55,801 nucleotides of DNA from Prevotellaceae bacterium (lineage in GTDB: Bacteria > Bacteroidota > Bacteroidia > Bacteroidales > UBA932). Below are positions 18,392 to 27,457 of the stretch, piece after piece. How positions within the stretch are numbered: position 1 is the stretch's first letter; each line of letters starts with the position of its first letter. Where the stretch lies: assembly GCA_031267135.1 (NCBI GenBank), contig JAIRZQ010000066.1, positions 1-55,801 of the forward strand, given 5' to 3'. Position numbers and translations under genes: made by a program. The notes below the pieces were generated by a model. That model had not been told where the DNA came from, did no database searches, and saw only the letters and a list, made by a program, of their open reading frames with translations.

Positions 18392-19312
18392 ATGCAAAAA
18401 ACGCTAATCTCATTATGTCTGATTTTTACGGCATTAACGTGCAATGCACAAGAACTGTTTTGCCGCATAAGCGTAACATCCCAGCGAATACAAGGATCGA
18501 CAAACCGCACTATTTTCAGTACATTGCAGCAATCTCTGTACGAATTTGTAAACAATACCAACTGGACAAATCATGTATATACGCAGCAGGAACGAATTGA
18601 ATGTTCCATACTCATAAATATTACTGAAGAAATCAATTCCGGGGAATTTAAAGGCACAATGCAGGTTCAATCCAAGCGTCCTGTTTTCGGCTCGGCGTAT
18701 CAGACTACAATGCTTAATTTTTCCGACAATGATATTCAATTCAAATATAACGAATACGACAAGATAGAGTTTAACGAAAACATGCATACATCAAATTTGT
18801 CGTCGCTTATAGCATATTATGTCTATTTGATTATAGGAATGGATTACGATTCGTTTTCGCCACGCGGCGGAACCGAATATTTTCAAAAATCGCAGAAAAT
18901 AGTATCCAACGCACAAAATGAAATAGGCGCAGGCTGGAAAGCCTTTGATGGCAATCGCCGCAACAGATACTGGATAGTTAACAATATTCTTAACTCGCGT
19001 TACAGTAATGTCCGTTCCGCTTACCACATGTATCACCGTTTGGGATTGGACAGACTGTCGGAACGCCCAAGCGAAGCGCGTGAACAGGTTTCGCAGGCAT
19101 TATCCGAAATTCAAAAAGTCTATCGCGACAAGCCCGATCCATATCTTACCTACTTAAAATTATTCTTTGACTCAAAAGCCGATGAAATTGTAAACATATT
19201 TTCGCAAGGCGCAATGACCGATAAGGTCAGAGTTTACAATATTCTGGCCGAAATAGACAATGCCAACGAATCGAAATACAAGGCTATGAAAGAATCTACA
19301 AGTGAGTTTTAG
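18392..19312 (+). CDS. DUF4835 (PorD-type) secreted protein
   Basis: The 306-residue protein has a type I signal peptide (cleavage likely after CNA near residue 19). Family features include QELFCRISV at the mature start, RPVFGSAYQT near residue 95, an LSSLIAYYVYLIIGMDYDSFS segment and a C-terminal helical part (YHRLGLDRLSE). This matches DUF4835, a Bacteroidota family placed next to recN and, to my knowledge, also annotated as the type IX secretion protein PorD. No other type IX component is in the window, so that role stays open. It starts 31 bases after rpoZ. Confidence 0.85.
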   Translation: MQKTLISLCLIFTALTCNAQELFCRISVTSQRIQGSTNRTIFSTLQQSLYEFVNNTNWTNHVYTQQERIECSILINITEEINSGEFKGTMQVQSKRPVFGSAYQTTMLNFSDNDIQFKYNEYDKIEFNENMHTSNLSSLIAYYVYLIIGMDYDSFSPRGGTEYFQKSQKIVSNAQNEIGAGWKAFDGNRRNRYWIVNNILNSRYSNVRSAYHMYHRLGLDRLSERPSEAREQVSQALSEIQKVYRDKPDPYLTYLKLFFDSKADEIVNIFSQGAMTDKVRVYNILAEIDNANESKYKAMKESTSEF

Positions 19313-19365
19313 CAATGCGCTTTCGACTATGAGTTTTTATTAAAATACAAACTAATTATAAGCCA

Positions 19366-21036
19366 ATGCTTAAATCAATAAATATCGAAAATTACGCAAT
19401 AATCAATTCGTTGCTGATTGATTTCGACAAAGGTTTGAGCATCATTACAGGCGAAACCGGCGCAGGCAAATCAATATTGCTTGGAGCTTTATCGCTGGCG
19501 CTGGGACAACGCGCCGAAACAAATATCCTGAAAAATTCGGAAAAAAACTGCGTGATTGAAGTCACCTTTCAACTCGATGAAAAAAGATTTGAGCCAATAT
19601 TTGAAAGCAATGATGCCGAATTTGATACAAATTCCGTATTTCGGCGTATAGTAAGCGGTAACGGCAAATCGCGGGCATTTATAAACGACATTCCCGTAAA
19701 TGTTTCTCAACTTAAAAACATAGGCGAACAGCTTGTTGATATTCATTCGCAACATCAGACCTTATTGTTGTCGAATCCTGCCTTTCAAATGGATATAATT
19801 GATACAGCAGCAAAAAATAAGGAAATATTACAATCATACCTGTCGGCTTTCGCTGCATACAAAGATGCCGAGAAACAGTTATCGGAGTTAAAAAATCAGG
19901 CAGAACTGGCTAAAAATGAATACGACTATTTGAGTTTTCAAAACGAACAGTTTCTGTCTGCAAAGCTGCAAGCCGACGAACAGGAAGACCTGGAAAACGA
20001 ACTTAACCTGATAACTCACGCCGAAGAAATAAAAACAGCTTACACAAATGTATTATCAGCTCTTGCCAGCGATGAAACATCTGTAAATACAATGATTCGC
20101 GAAAGTATTTCTGCAATGAGAAAAATTGAAAGGTTGTCGAAAGACGCCGAAAATTTTGTTACGAGAATGGAATCGTGCCGAATAGAACTTCGCGATATTG
20201 CCGACGAAATAGATAGACAAAACGAAAACATAAATTTTGATTCCGAACGGCAACAGTTTATCGAAAATCGATTGACAGTTATTTATGACTTGCAGCAGAA
20301 ACATAAAGTTGCTACAATTTCCGAATTGCTTTCGATTCACAGTGATATTCAACAAAAACTTAACGTTATCGAAAATTTTGACAGCAGCCTCGAAAAACTT
20401 GAAAAGGAAAAGGCAAGACTCTTCGATATAATGAAGTCATATGCCGATAATCTCACACTGTCGCGAAAAAAAGTTACCGGCAGCATCGAAAAGCATGTAG
20501 TGCAAATGCTGCGGTCGCTTGGAATACCCAATGCCGTGCTTAATGTTAATATTACTGAAAACGAAACGTTTACTCCGCATGGAAAAGATAATGTTGCATT
20601 TTTATTTTCGGCAAACAGAGAAATGCCGCCGCAGGAAATTTCAAAAGTTGCTTCGGGCGGCGAAATGTCAAGATTGATGTTGAGTTTGAAATCGCTTGTA
20701 ATTGAAAATGGAATGTTTCCTACAATAATCTTCGACGAAATAGATACCGGAATTTCTGGCGATGTAGCCGACAAAACAGGCGAAATAATAAATAATCTTG
20801 CAAAAAATTCGCAGATAATAAATATTACGCATTTGCCTCAAATTGCAAGCAAAGGCAATAATCACTATTTTGTTTATAAAGAAGAATCAGTCGGTACAAC
20901 AACTACAAATATCCGCCTGCTGACACATGAAGAACGCATTATGGAAATTGCAAAAATGCTTAGCGGCAGCGATATAACCAAAGCCGCCATCGATAATGCA
21001 AAAGAATTACTGAAAAATAATACAAATAAAAAATAA
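19366..21036 (+). CDS. recN: DNA repair protein RecN
   Basis: The 556-residue SMC-like ATPase acts in double-strand-break repair. Walker A is ITGETGAGKSILLGAL near residue 25-40. Long coiled coils fill residues about 155-370. The ABC signature ASGGEMSRLMLSLKS and Walker B IIFDEIDTGISG lie near 430-465, followed by THLPQIAS. Architecture and length are standard. It is 53 bases downstream of DUF4835 and 6 bases upstream of nagB. Confidence 0.97.
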   Translation: MLKSINIENYAIINSLLIDFDKGLSIITGETGAGKSILLGALSLALGQRAETNILKNSEKNCVIEVTFQLDEKRFEPIFESNDAEFDTNSVFRRIVSGNGKSRAFINDIPVNVSQLKNIGEQLVDIHSQHQTLLLSNPAFQMDIIDTAAKNKEILQSYLSAFAAYKDAEKQLSELKNQAELAKNEYDYLSFQNEQFLSAKLQADEQEDLENELNLITHAEEIKTAYTNVLSALASDETSVNTMIRESISAMRKIERLSKDAENFVTRMESCRIELRDIADEIDRQNENINFDSERQQFIENRLTVIYDLQQKHKVATISELLSIHSDIQQKLNVIENFDSSLEKLEKEKARLFDIMKSYADNLTLSRKKVTGSIEKHVVQMLRSLGIPNAVLNVNITENETFTPHGKDNVAFLFSANREMPPQEISKVASGGEMSRLMLSLKSLVIENGMFPTIIFDEIDTGISGDVADKTGEIINNLAKNSQIINITHLPQIASKGNNHYFVYKEESVGTTTTNIRLLTHEERIMEIAKMLSGSDITKAAIDNAKELLKNNTNKK

Positions 21037-21042
21037 ACTGTT

Positions 21043-21855
21043 ATGAGACTGATTATTCAACCCGATTATCAGAATGTATCGAAATGGACGGCAGCTTACA
21101 TTGCTGCAAAAATCAACAATTTTAAGCCGACATCGACGAAACCTTTTGTACTTGGTTTGCCTACGGGCTCGTCGCCGCTCGGAACTTACAAAGAACTGAT
21201 ACGGCTGTTCAACGAAAAAAAAATATCGTTCAAAAACGTTGTTACTTTCAATATGGACGAATATATCGGAATACCTCAAAATCACGAACAAAGCTATCAT
21301 ACATTCATGTTGACTAATTTTTTTAATCATATCGATGTAAAAAAAGAAAACATAAACATTCTTAACGGAAACGCAAAAAATCTTATGGAAGAATGTGATA
21401 ATTACGAAGCAAAAATAAAATCATACGGCGGAATAGATTTGTTTCTTGGCGGAATAGGTCCCGATGGGCACATAGCTTTCAACGAACCCGGCTCGTCGCT
21501 CGCTTCGCGAACTCGCATTAAAACTCTCACAACAGACACAATAATAGCAAATTCGCGCTTTTTCGACAACGATGTAAACAAAGTTCCAAAAACTGCACTT
21601 ACAGTAGGTGTAGGCACAATAATGGATGCAAAGGAAGTGCTGATAATAGTGAACGGACACGGCAAAGCGCGCGCCCTGCAACAGGGAGTAGAAGGAAGCC
21701 TGAACCAAATGTGGACAATTACCGCTCTGCAAACTCATCCCAAAGAAATTATAGTTTGCGACGACGCTTCAACAGCAGAACTGAAAGTAGGAACGGTAAA
21801 CTATTTTAAAGATATTGAAAAAGACAACCTTGATGCTGAATGTATTAAAGACTGA
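21043..21855 (+). CDS. nagB: Glucosamine-6-phosphate deaminase
   Basis: The 270-residue enzyme converts GlcN-6-P to Fru-6-P and ammonia. The phosphate loop is LPTGSSP (about 39-45). The catalytic residues align with the E. coli enzyme at identical numbers: Asp72 (NMDEY), Asp141, His143 and Glu148 ([11 protein letters not shown]). It could serve amino-sugar salvage from peptidoglycan, fitting with NamZ in the window. It follows recN by six bases, so co-transcription is likely. Confidence 0.95.
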   Translation: MRLIIQPDYQNVSKWTAAYIAAKINNFKPTSTKPFVLGLPTGSSPLGTYKELIRLFNEKKISFKNVVTFNMDEYIGIPQNHEQSYHTFMLTNFFNHIDVKKENINILNGNAKNLMEECDNYEAKIKSYGGIDLFLGGIGPDGHIAFNEPGSSLASRTRIKTLTTDTIIANSRFFDNDVNKVPKTALTVGVGTIMDAKEVLIIVNGHGKARALQQGVEGSLNQMWTITALQTHPKEIIVCDDASTAELKVGTVNYFKDIEKDNLDAECIKD

Positions 21856-21911
21856 TAACTGAAAGATAAAAATGTATTTCATCCAATGAAATGATGTTTT
21901 AAACTCAGTTA
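21856..21911. terminator. Possible bidirectional terminator between nagB and purQ
   Basis: An inner stem ATTTCAT/ATGAAAT with a three-base loop (21876-21892) is enclosed by TAACTGA/TCAGTTA (21856-21862 and 21905-21911). It sits between convergent genes and touches the purQ stop codon. Stems are weak and AT-rich. Confidence 0.35.
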
Positions 21912-22622
21912 CAGGTTAATATTCGATTTTTGCCGGTTCATCATTTCAAGCATGGATTCGAAAATCAGCAATCCATCTGTATTGCCGAGGTTTTTGTCGG
22001 CAGCGCGTTCGGGGTGAGGCATCATTCCGTAAACGTTTCGCGTGCTGTTGCAAATACCTGCGATATTTTCGAGCGAGCCATTCGGATTTGACTCATCCGA
22101 AATATTTCCTTCCTTGCTGCAATATCTGAAAATAATCTGTTCGTTGTTTTTCAATTCTACAAGCGTTTGTTCATCTGCAAAATAACGACCTTCTCCATGT
22201 GCAATGGGAATTTTCAAAGCTTTATTTTTGTCGAGAAAATATGTCGGACAGGCGTTTTTACCATCGGGAAGGATGAAAGTATTGCGGCAAATGAATTTTT
22301 GGTTATTGTTGTGCAACAGCGCTCCGGGCAACAGATTTGCTTCGCATAAAATCTGAAAGCCGTTACAAATTCCAAACACAAATCCGCCATCGTTTGCAAA
22401 TTGCGTTACTTTACTCATAATAGGCGAAAATCTTGCCAGCGCGCCCGAACGCAGATAATCTCCGTAAGAAAATCCGCCCGGCAGCAGTATGCCATCAACA
22501 TTTTGCAAATCAACATCTTTATGCCAAAGCTGTACAACTTCCTGACCAAGAATGTTACGCATTACATAAATCATATCGTGGTCGCAATTTGATCCGGGAA
22601 ATATTACTACACCAAATTTCAT
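21909..22622 (-). CDS. purQ: Phosphoribosylformylglycinamidine synthase subunit PurQ
   Basis: The class I glutamine amidotransferase supplies ammonia for FGAM synthesis in purine biosynthesis. It has 237 residues from the ATG at 22622: KFGVVIFPGSNCDHD at the start, the nucleophile Cys86 in FGICNGFQIL, and the C-terminal HPERA with the catalytic His/Glu. A longer frame reaches a TTG at 22646, but that TTG is part of the -7 promoter box, so I use 22622. A separate PurQ implies a small PurL plus PurS elsewhere, rather than the fused large PurL of many Gram-negatives. Confidence 0.93.
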   Translation of the reverse strand: MKFGVVIFPGSNCDHDMIYVMRNILGQEVVQLWHKDVDLQNVDGILLPGGFSYGDYLRSGALARFSPIMSKVTQFANDGGFVFGICNGFQILCEANLLPGALLHNNNQKFICRNTFILPDGKNACPTYFLDKNKALKIPIAHGEGRYFADEQTLVELKNNEQIIFRYCSKEGNISDESNPNGSLENIAGICNSTRNVYGMMPHPERAADKNLGNTDGLLIFESMLEMMNRQKSNINL

Positions 22623-22643
22623 ATCTAATCTTAAAATTTTATG

Positions 22644-22676
22644 CAAAAGTAAACAAAAATATTGTTCAACAACAAT
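22644..22676 (-). promoter_or_regulatory. Promoter of purQ
   Basis: Minus-strand -7 box TACTTTTG (22644-22651) with a partial -33 box ATTG (22673-22676) 21 bases upstream. Transcription would start about 15 bases before the ATG at 22622. Confidence 0.6.
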
Positions 22677-22754
22677 AAATATCCTGCGTTTTTATTCATT
22701 AATTTTCACTTGTAATTTATTGCCGTAAATGACCGAGCGGTTACTAATGAACAA

Positions 22755-23129
22755 CTAACTGGAAATCATATAATAAAAATCGTTGATTAAACTGTCTGTA
22801 TACAGATATGCAAATATCGGATATTCTTCATTCAGCCGGTATTGCACATAGCTTTCAAGAGTCGCAGGCAGATGAATATTATAATTTGCAAATTCTTCTT
22901 CTTCGATTTCCATAACAGCATCCTTTTCACACACGCCCAATCGAATCTTATGCAAGTATGAATTAATAATACTGAAAATCATACTTTCAGGACAATTCCA
23001 TATTGTATTGTCAGGCAAATATTTAATATGCAAAGGCGAAATATCTCCAACCGACATTGGATTTGTTGAAATGCGTTTTTCTATCATTCTGCGAATTACT
23101 GATGTTGTTTTTGAAAATAAATTCTCCAT
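22755..23129 (-). CDS. Uncharacterised 124-residue protein
   Basis: I do not recognise this family. The protein has no signal peptide or membrane segment. It begins with a basic helix (MENLFSKTTSVIRRMIEKR), has Cys residues in WNCPES and GVCEKD, and an acidic stretch (EIEEEEF). The second half is rich in Tyr, Leu and Ile, ending in DFYYMISS. The frame has normal-looking codon use and is bounded by a stop shortly upstream. It is divergent from the XRE-type regulator, with 219 bases and a palindrome between them. It may be a cytoplasmic partner or target of that regulator, but nothing in the sequence proves this. Confidence 0.6.
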   Translation of the reverse strand: MENLFSKTTSVIRRMIEKRISTNPMSVGDISPLHIKYLPDNTIWNCPESMIFSIINSYLHKIRLGVCEKDAVMEIEEEEFANYNIHLPATLESYVQYRLNEEYPIFAYLYTDSLINDFYYMISS

Positions 23130-23268
23130 AATATCTTAAAAATTATTGGTTTTCATCTTTTATAATTTTAAATTTTTGCTGCTGAAACAATATCGCACGT
23201 TCACCTGTCCCATTCTTTTCCCTGAGTAACAGCAGCCTGTTCAAAATGTTTGATTAATACTTCGAGTC

Positions 23269-23310
23269 TTTACATTACAATCATATATGATTGTAATATG
23301 CAAATGTAAA
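23269..23310. promoter_or_regulatory. Palindromic operator at the XRE regulator promoter
   Basis: TTACAATCATA is followed directly by its exact reverse complement (23275-23296, 22 bases). It is flanked by TTTACAT (23269-23275) and its complement ATGTAAA (23304-23310). It covers the predicted -33 position (TTGT, 23291-23294) of a promoter whose -7 box is TTTCTTTG (23316-23323). A third half-site-like CAATCAT occurs at about 23327-23333. This is the expected position for autorepression by the XRE protein encoded at 23349. Confidence 0.65.
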
Positions 23311-23348
23311 TCTTTTTTCTTTGCTGCAATCATTTGTGATAGAAAATT

Positions 23349-23567
23349 ATGGATAGAGAAACAATTTTAATGAAAATAGGGCTGAAAATAAGAGAATTAA
23401 GGAACGAGCAAAATTTGTCGATAATGGAACTTTCCGACAAACTTGAGATTGAATACAACAATCTTATCAGAATTGAAAAGGGAAGAACAAATTTGACTAT
23501 CGGCACGCTGCTAAAGGTTTGCAAGGCTCTTAAAGTAAAACTTGTTGATATTGTAAATGTAGAATGA
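23349..23567 (+). CDS. XRE-family helix-turn-helix regulator
   Basis: The 72-residue protein is a single Cro/CI-type HTH domain: IGLKIRELRNEQNLSIMELSDKLEIEYNNLIRIEKG with the typical second helix, turn and recognition helix, then TNLTIGTLLKVCKALKV. It has no sensing domain and no partner toxin adjacent on the same strand. It most likely binds the palindrome 53 bases upstream of its own start. Such small regulators control single operons, mobile elements or toxin-antitoxin loci; the target here is unknown. Confidence 0.88.
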   Translation: MDRETILMKIGLKIRELRNEQNLSIMELSDKLEIEYNNLIRIEKGRTNLTIGTLLKVCKALKVKLVDIVNVE

Positions 23568-23680
23568 ATTATATGCAATTATTTGATTCGCCTGCTTACC
23601 GGTTTCTTGCATGACTGTTCAGTTTTGAAGCAATCGCATCAATATTTTGCATTGTCGCGAATTATTGTTAATATTGCAGA

Positions 23681-26494
23681 ATGATGAGTAAATTTTTGGA
23701 ATTAACTGCGAGCGACCTGTACCGTAAGTTTGGTAACAATCTTTCGGAAATTGCCGTTGTATTTCCTGATAAACGGGCAAAATTTTTCTTCAATAATTAT
23801 TTGTACCGCGCTGCCGGAAAAACTTTGTGGTCGCCGAATTATCTGACCATAAGCAATCTTGTCGAAGATATTTCGGAATTTAATCTTGCCGACATGCTGC
23901 AACTTGTGAGCGAATTGTACGAAGTTTATGTTACCAATACAAAAACCGGTGAAAACTTCAATGATTTTTATTTTTGGGGAGAAATGCTCTTGCATGATTT
24001 CGACGATATTGACAGGAATTTGATTGATGCGCAATCACTGTTCGGCAATCTGCAAAATCTAAAAAAAATGCAACATGCATTTGAATTTCTGGACGAAAAT
24101 CAGCAAAAGGCGCTGGAACAGTTTTTTGCAAATTTTTCTATTGAAAAACAAAGCGACATAAAGAAAAAATTCATAGAAATATGGGATGTTTTAGGTAATA
24201 TTTATATGCAGTTCCGCAGTAAATTGCTATCGCAAAAAATAGCTTATGAAGGAATGATATATCGTTCGATAATTGAAAATGAAAATATGAATATCGACGA
24301 AACTTTTACATATACACAATATGCATTTGTAGGTTTCAACATGCTTAATGCCTGTGAAAAAAAATTGTTTTATCTGCTGAAAAAACACAATAAAGCGTTA
24401 TTTTACTGGGATTACGACGAATATTACCTGAAAAATAAAAATCACGAAGCAGGATTTTTCATGCGCAATAATTTACGTGAATTTCCATCTGAATTACCGG
24501 CTGAAAATTTCAATCTGCTTTCGGAAAACAGAAAAAAAATCAAAATAATATCATCGCCAACCGAAAATGCACAGGCAAGATATTTGCACGAATGGGTAAA
24601 GCCGATACGGGATTTAGATGATTCTGCCGTTGTTTTGTGTAACGAATCATTATTGCTTCCGGTACTGTATTCGCTGCCCGAAAATATTTCGGATGCAAAT
24701 GTAACAATGGGCTTTCCATTGTCGCAAACGCCGATATTCAGCACAATAAACGTACTGATTGACTTGCAAACAAAGGGTTTCGACAAAAACAGAAAATTGT
24801 GGAAAAGAAGTTATGTTTTGAACGTTTTGCAAAATCAATATGTGCAAACGCTTTCATTAGAAATCGAAAATATTGAAACCGAATTATTAAAAACCAGCGA
24901 CTATCAGTGTTCGGACGAATATTTGCGCAGGGATATAAACCTGAAATCAATTTTCGAACCGGTAGATAATACCTATAAGTTTATTGATTATCTTGTTGAG
25001 ATATTAAAAAATATTTCACAAAAAAATTCTGCAAATAATCAATTATACAATGAGGCAATTTTCCGCGCATATACATCGCTAAACAGGCTGGGCGACATGC
25101 TACACAGCAAAAAGTTTACAATCGATATAAAAATTTTTTCAATTTTATTGCGCCGGTTACTTTCTTCAACAACAATACCTTTTGACGGAGAACTTTCAAA
25201 AGGATTACAAATAATGGGAATTTTAGAAACAAAAAATCTTGATTTTAAGAATGTTTTGATATTGTCGGCAAACGAAAATTTATTGCCGAAATCGGGAAGT
25301 GAAGCCTCGTTTATTCCATACAGCCTGCGCCGTGCATTCGGACTTACAACAAGCGACAGGCGGGATGCAATTTACGCTTATTATTTTTACAGACTTTTGC
25401 AGAGAGCCGAAAATATAACAGTAAGCTACGGTACTGCTGCCAATGGTTTGAACAAAGGCGAAGCGAGCCGGTTTATACTGCAGTTACGCATGGAATCCGA
25501 TTTTGATATTGAACTTTTCGATATTCAGTCGCCGATAACATTGCCCGCCATTCCGGAAATAAAAATTGATAAAACGCAGGAAATAATCGCGCTTTTGCGG
25601 AATAAATACAGCAGCGGCAATTCATATCTTTCGCCATCAACGCTGAACATGTTTATTGACTGTTCGTTGAAATTTTATTTTAGGCATATTGCAAATTTGC
25701 ATCTGCCGGACAATAAAACGGATTCTGATTCAATAGCTTTTGGTAAGATTTTTCATAAAGCGGCTGAAATTATTTATAAAAAAGCAGGCAAACTTGAAAA
25801 TTCATACATCAGCGAAAACGACTTGGACGCACTTATCGACAATAACGAATTTCTGAAAAATACTGTTGACGAAGCAATGAAAGCGGAAGCAAATATCAGC
25901 CATTCGCAAAACTACAGTACTCAGCAACTGATTATGCGGGATGTGATTGTCGACTACATAAAAAAATTGCTGGAATTTGATAAAACCAATATTCCGTTTA
26001 TTTTGTATAAGACAGAAACGGAACTTGTTGATAAATTCAATTTTGAAACGCCATTGGGAAATATTGATACTTATTTGGGCGGTCGTGTTGACAGAATTGA
26101 CATGAAAGAAAATATTCTGCGTGTTCTGGATTACAAAACAGGAGGAACAGGAAAGGCAATAAAATCAGTCGAAGAGTTATTTATATCGTCTAAAAATCGC
26201 AATGGATATGCTTTTCAGGCATTTCTGTATTCTGTAATAATATCAAGGCAAAAACCCGAATTCAAGGTTATGCCATCAATTTTGTACATCAATAGAAAAT
26301 TGACCGAGCAGGAAGATATTCAGATAAAATTTGGAAAAGAAAAATTAACGGATATACGGCAAATCGAAAATGATTTTCTCAATCAGTTGAGTAAAATAAT
26401 TTCAAATATTTTTGATGCTGCAATACCTTTTGTACAAACCGAAAATAAAGATGCTTGTACGTATTGCGATTATAAGCAAATTTGTAAAAGATAA
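23681..26494 (+). CDS. AddB-like PD-(D/E)XK nuclease family protein
   Basis: The 937-residue protein resembles the inactivated-helicase plus nuclease subunit of AddAB-type recombination complexes. I see no Walker A loop at the N-terminus (MMSKFLELTASDLYRKFG...), as expected for AddB-like proteins of Bacteroidota. The C-terminal third holds a RecB-type nuclease: GRVDRID and LRVLDYKTG near residues 800-820. A cysteine set (Cys661 in FIDCSLKFYF; Cys926, Cys929 and Cys935) matches the AddB iron-sulfur cluster pattern C...CxxCx5C. The AddA/UvrD-type helicase partner is not adjacent. It presumably acts in double-strand-break end resection. Confidence 0.85.
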   Translation: MMSKFLELTASDLYRKFGNNLSEIAVVFPDKRAKFFFNNYLYRAAGKTLWSPNYLTISNLVEDISEFNLADMLQLVSELYEVYVTNTKTGENFNDFYFWGEMLLHDFDDIDRNLIDAQSLFGNLQNLKKMQHAFEFLDENQQKALEQFFANFSIEKQSDIKKKFIEIWDVLGNIYMQFRSKLLSQKIAYEGMIYRSIIENENMNIDETFTYTQYAFVGFNMLNACEKKLFYLLKKHNKALFYWDYDEYYLKNKNHEAGFFMRNNLREFPSELPAENFNLLSENRKKIKIISSPTENAQARYLHEWVKPIRDLDDSAVVLCNESLLLPVLYSLPENISDANVTMGFPLSQTPIFSTINVLIDLQTKGFDKNRKLWKRSYVLNVLQNQYVQTLSLEIENIETELLKTSDYQCSDEYLRRDINLKSIFEPVDNTYKFIDYLVEILKNISQKNSANNQLYNEAIFRAYTSLNRLGDMLHSKKFTIDIKIFSILLRRLLSSTTIPFDGELSKGLQIMGILETKNLDFKNVLILSANENLLPKSGSEASFIPYSLRRAFGLTTSDRRDAIYAYYFYRLLQRAENITVSYGTAANGLNKGEASRFILQLRMESDFDIELFDIQSPITLPAIPEIKIDKTQEIIALLRNKYSSGNSYLSPSTLNMFIDCSLKFYFRHIANLHLPDNKTDSDSIAFGKIFHKAAEIIYKKAGKLENSYISENDLDALIDNNEFLKNTVDEAMKAEANISHSQNYSTQQLIMRDVIVDYIKKLLEFDKTNIPFILYKTETELVDKFNFETPLGNIDTYLGGRVDRIDMKENILRVLDYKTGGTGKAIKSVEELFISSKNRNGYAFQAFLYSVIISRQKPEFKVMPSILYINRKLTEQEDIQIKFGKEKLTDIRQIENDFLNQLSKIISNIFDAAIPFVQTENKDACTYCDYKQICKR

Positions 26495-26530
26495 AAAAAA
26501 TAACCACCTTTGCATATTCGTAACTTTATT

Positions 26531-27421
26531 GTGGAAAAGAAATTAAATATAGGATTTGTAAGTTTTTCGGGCAAGGCAAAAGAATACAGAAATGCTATCG
26601 ACAAGCTTGATACTTTGTCGTTTAGCGGTGTGTACTTTCCAAAAGATGATGTTTCGTTTGTCAATTACGATGAACATCGTTTTGAAAATTATCAGGATTT
26701 GCTGAATGCATCGGATATAATCGTTTTTTGCGGCGACAGGATACAGCGCAGGCTTATCATAGATGCAATCCGTAATTTGAAACATGCCTTAATCGATGAT
26801 TATAATTGCGTTTTGAATGATTTCACGGGTTCGTTATGCAATTTCGCCGACGAAGCCGAAGTTACAGTTCAGGTGTCAATGTCTAAAATGTACTACTGGG
26901 GAATTTGCGAAATAATCGAAGCATACAAAAACATCCGTTATATAAATTTCGACAAAAGCGTAGATTACAGTCATCAGCGTACAGTTATTGATATAACTCC
27001 TGAAATATTCGCCATCATTAAGATTGCCGACAGTGAAGTTGTATCAATGCACAATAGAAAATTACCGCTTTTTGTTCGAAAATCCGAATTACAGCAAATG
27101 AATTTTGAATTTCTGAACGGAATAAGTGCAAGCATAAAAGCCAATCCATGCGCATTTTACGACAGCCACGAACTCACAATTGTTGCTGAAAAAAACATGG
27201 CGCTTATTGACTTGCGCAAACGCGAATGGCATAATCTTATTTACAAAACATCAATATCAGAACCGGTAAAAGAACTTTTTACACTCGATGAAATTCCTTT
27301 TATCGAACGAAACGAACTGAAAAATCTGGTGCAGTCAATTACAACAAAAACAGAACCTTTCGTATCGTTAAAGTCAATGCGCAGCCTGTGGAAATGTTTG
27401 GATATGATAAATTCAAAATAA
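26531..27421 (+). CDS. Degenerate Gfo/Idh/MocA-like protein
   Basis: The protein has 296 residues from GTG at 26531 (a TTG at 26510 is the alternative and gives 303). The layout follows Gfo/Idh/MocA oxidoreductases: a first beta strand KKLNIGFVSF, then FENYQDLLNASDIIVFCGDRIQRRLIIDAIRNLKHALID, matching the family's region where a gene is compared with its target and the cofactor loop. However, the dinucleotide-binding glycine motif is replaced (FVSFSGKAKEYRNA) and the EKP motif is not seen (ALIDDYN instead). It may be a non-catalytic relative. It follows the AddB-like gene by 36 bases. Function unknown. Confidence 0.6.
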   Translation: MEKKLNIGFVSFSGKAKEYRNAIDKLDTLSFSGVYFPKDDVSFVNYDEHRFENYQDLLNASDIIVFCGDRIQRRLIIDAIRNLKHALIDDYNCVLNDFTGSLCNFADEAEVTVQVSMSKMYYWGICEIIEAYKNIRYINFDKSVDYSHQRTVIDITPEIFAIIKIADSEVVSMHNRKLPLFVRKSELQQMNFEFLNGISASIKANPCAFYDSHELTIVAEKNMALIDLRKREWHNLIYKTSISEPVKELFTLDEIPFIERNELKNLVQSITTKTEPFVSLKSMRSLWKCLDMINSK

Positions 27422-27457
27422 ACGGCAGCGACAAACATGCATATTGCCTGTGATATT

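Noticed and set aside
22755-23567. Classical toxin-antitoxin pair
   Set aside because: The genes are divergent rather than co-directional, and neither the 124-residue protein nor its context shows a known toxin fold; left as unknown.
26510-26530. TTG start for the Gfo/Idh-like gene
   Set aside because: The TTG overlaps a -7-like CACCTTTG; GTG at 26531 gives an N-terminus that fits the first beta strand better. Not certain.
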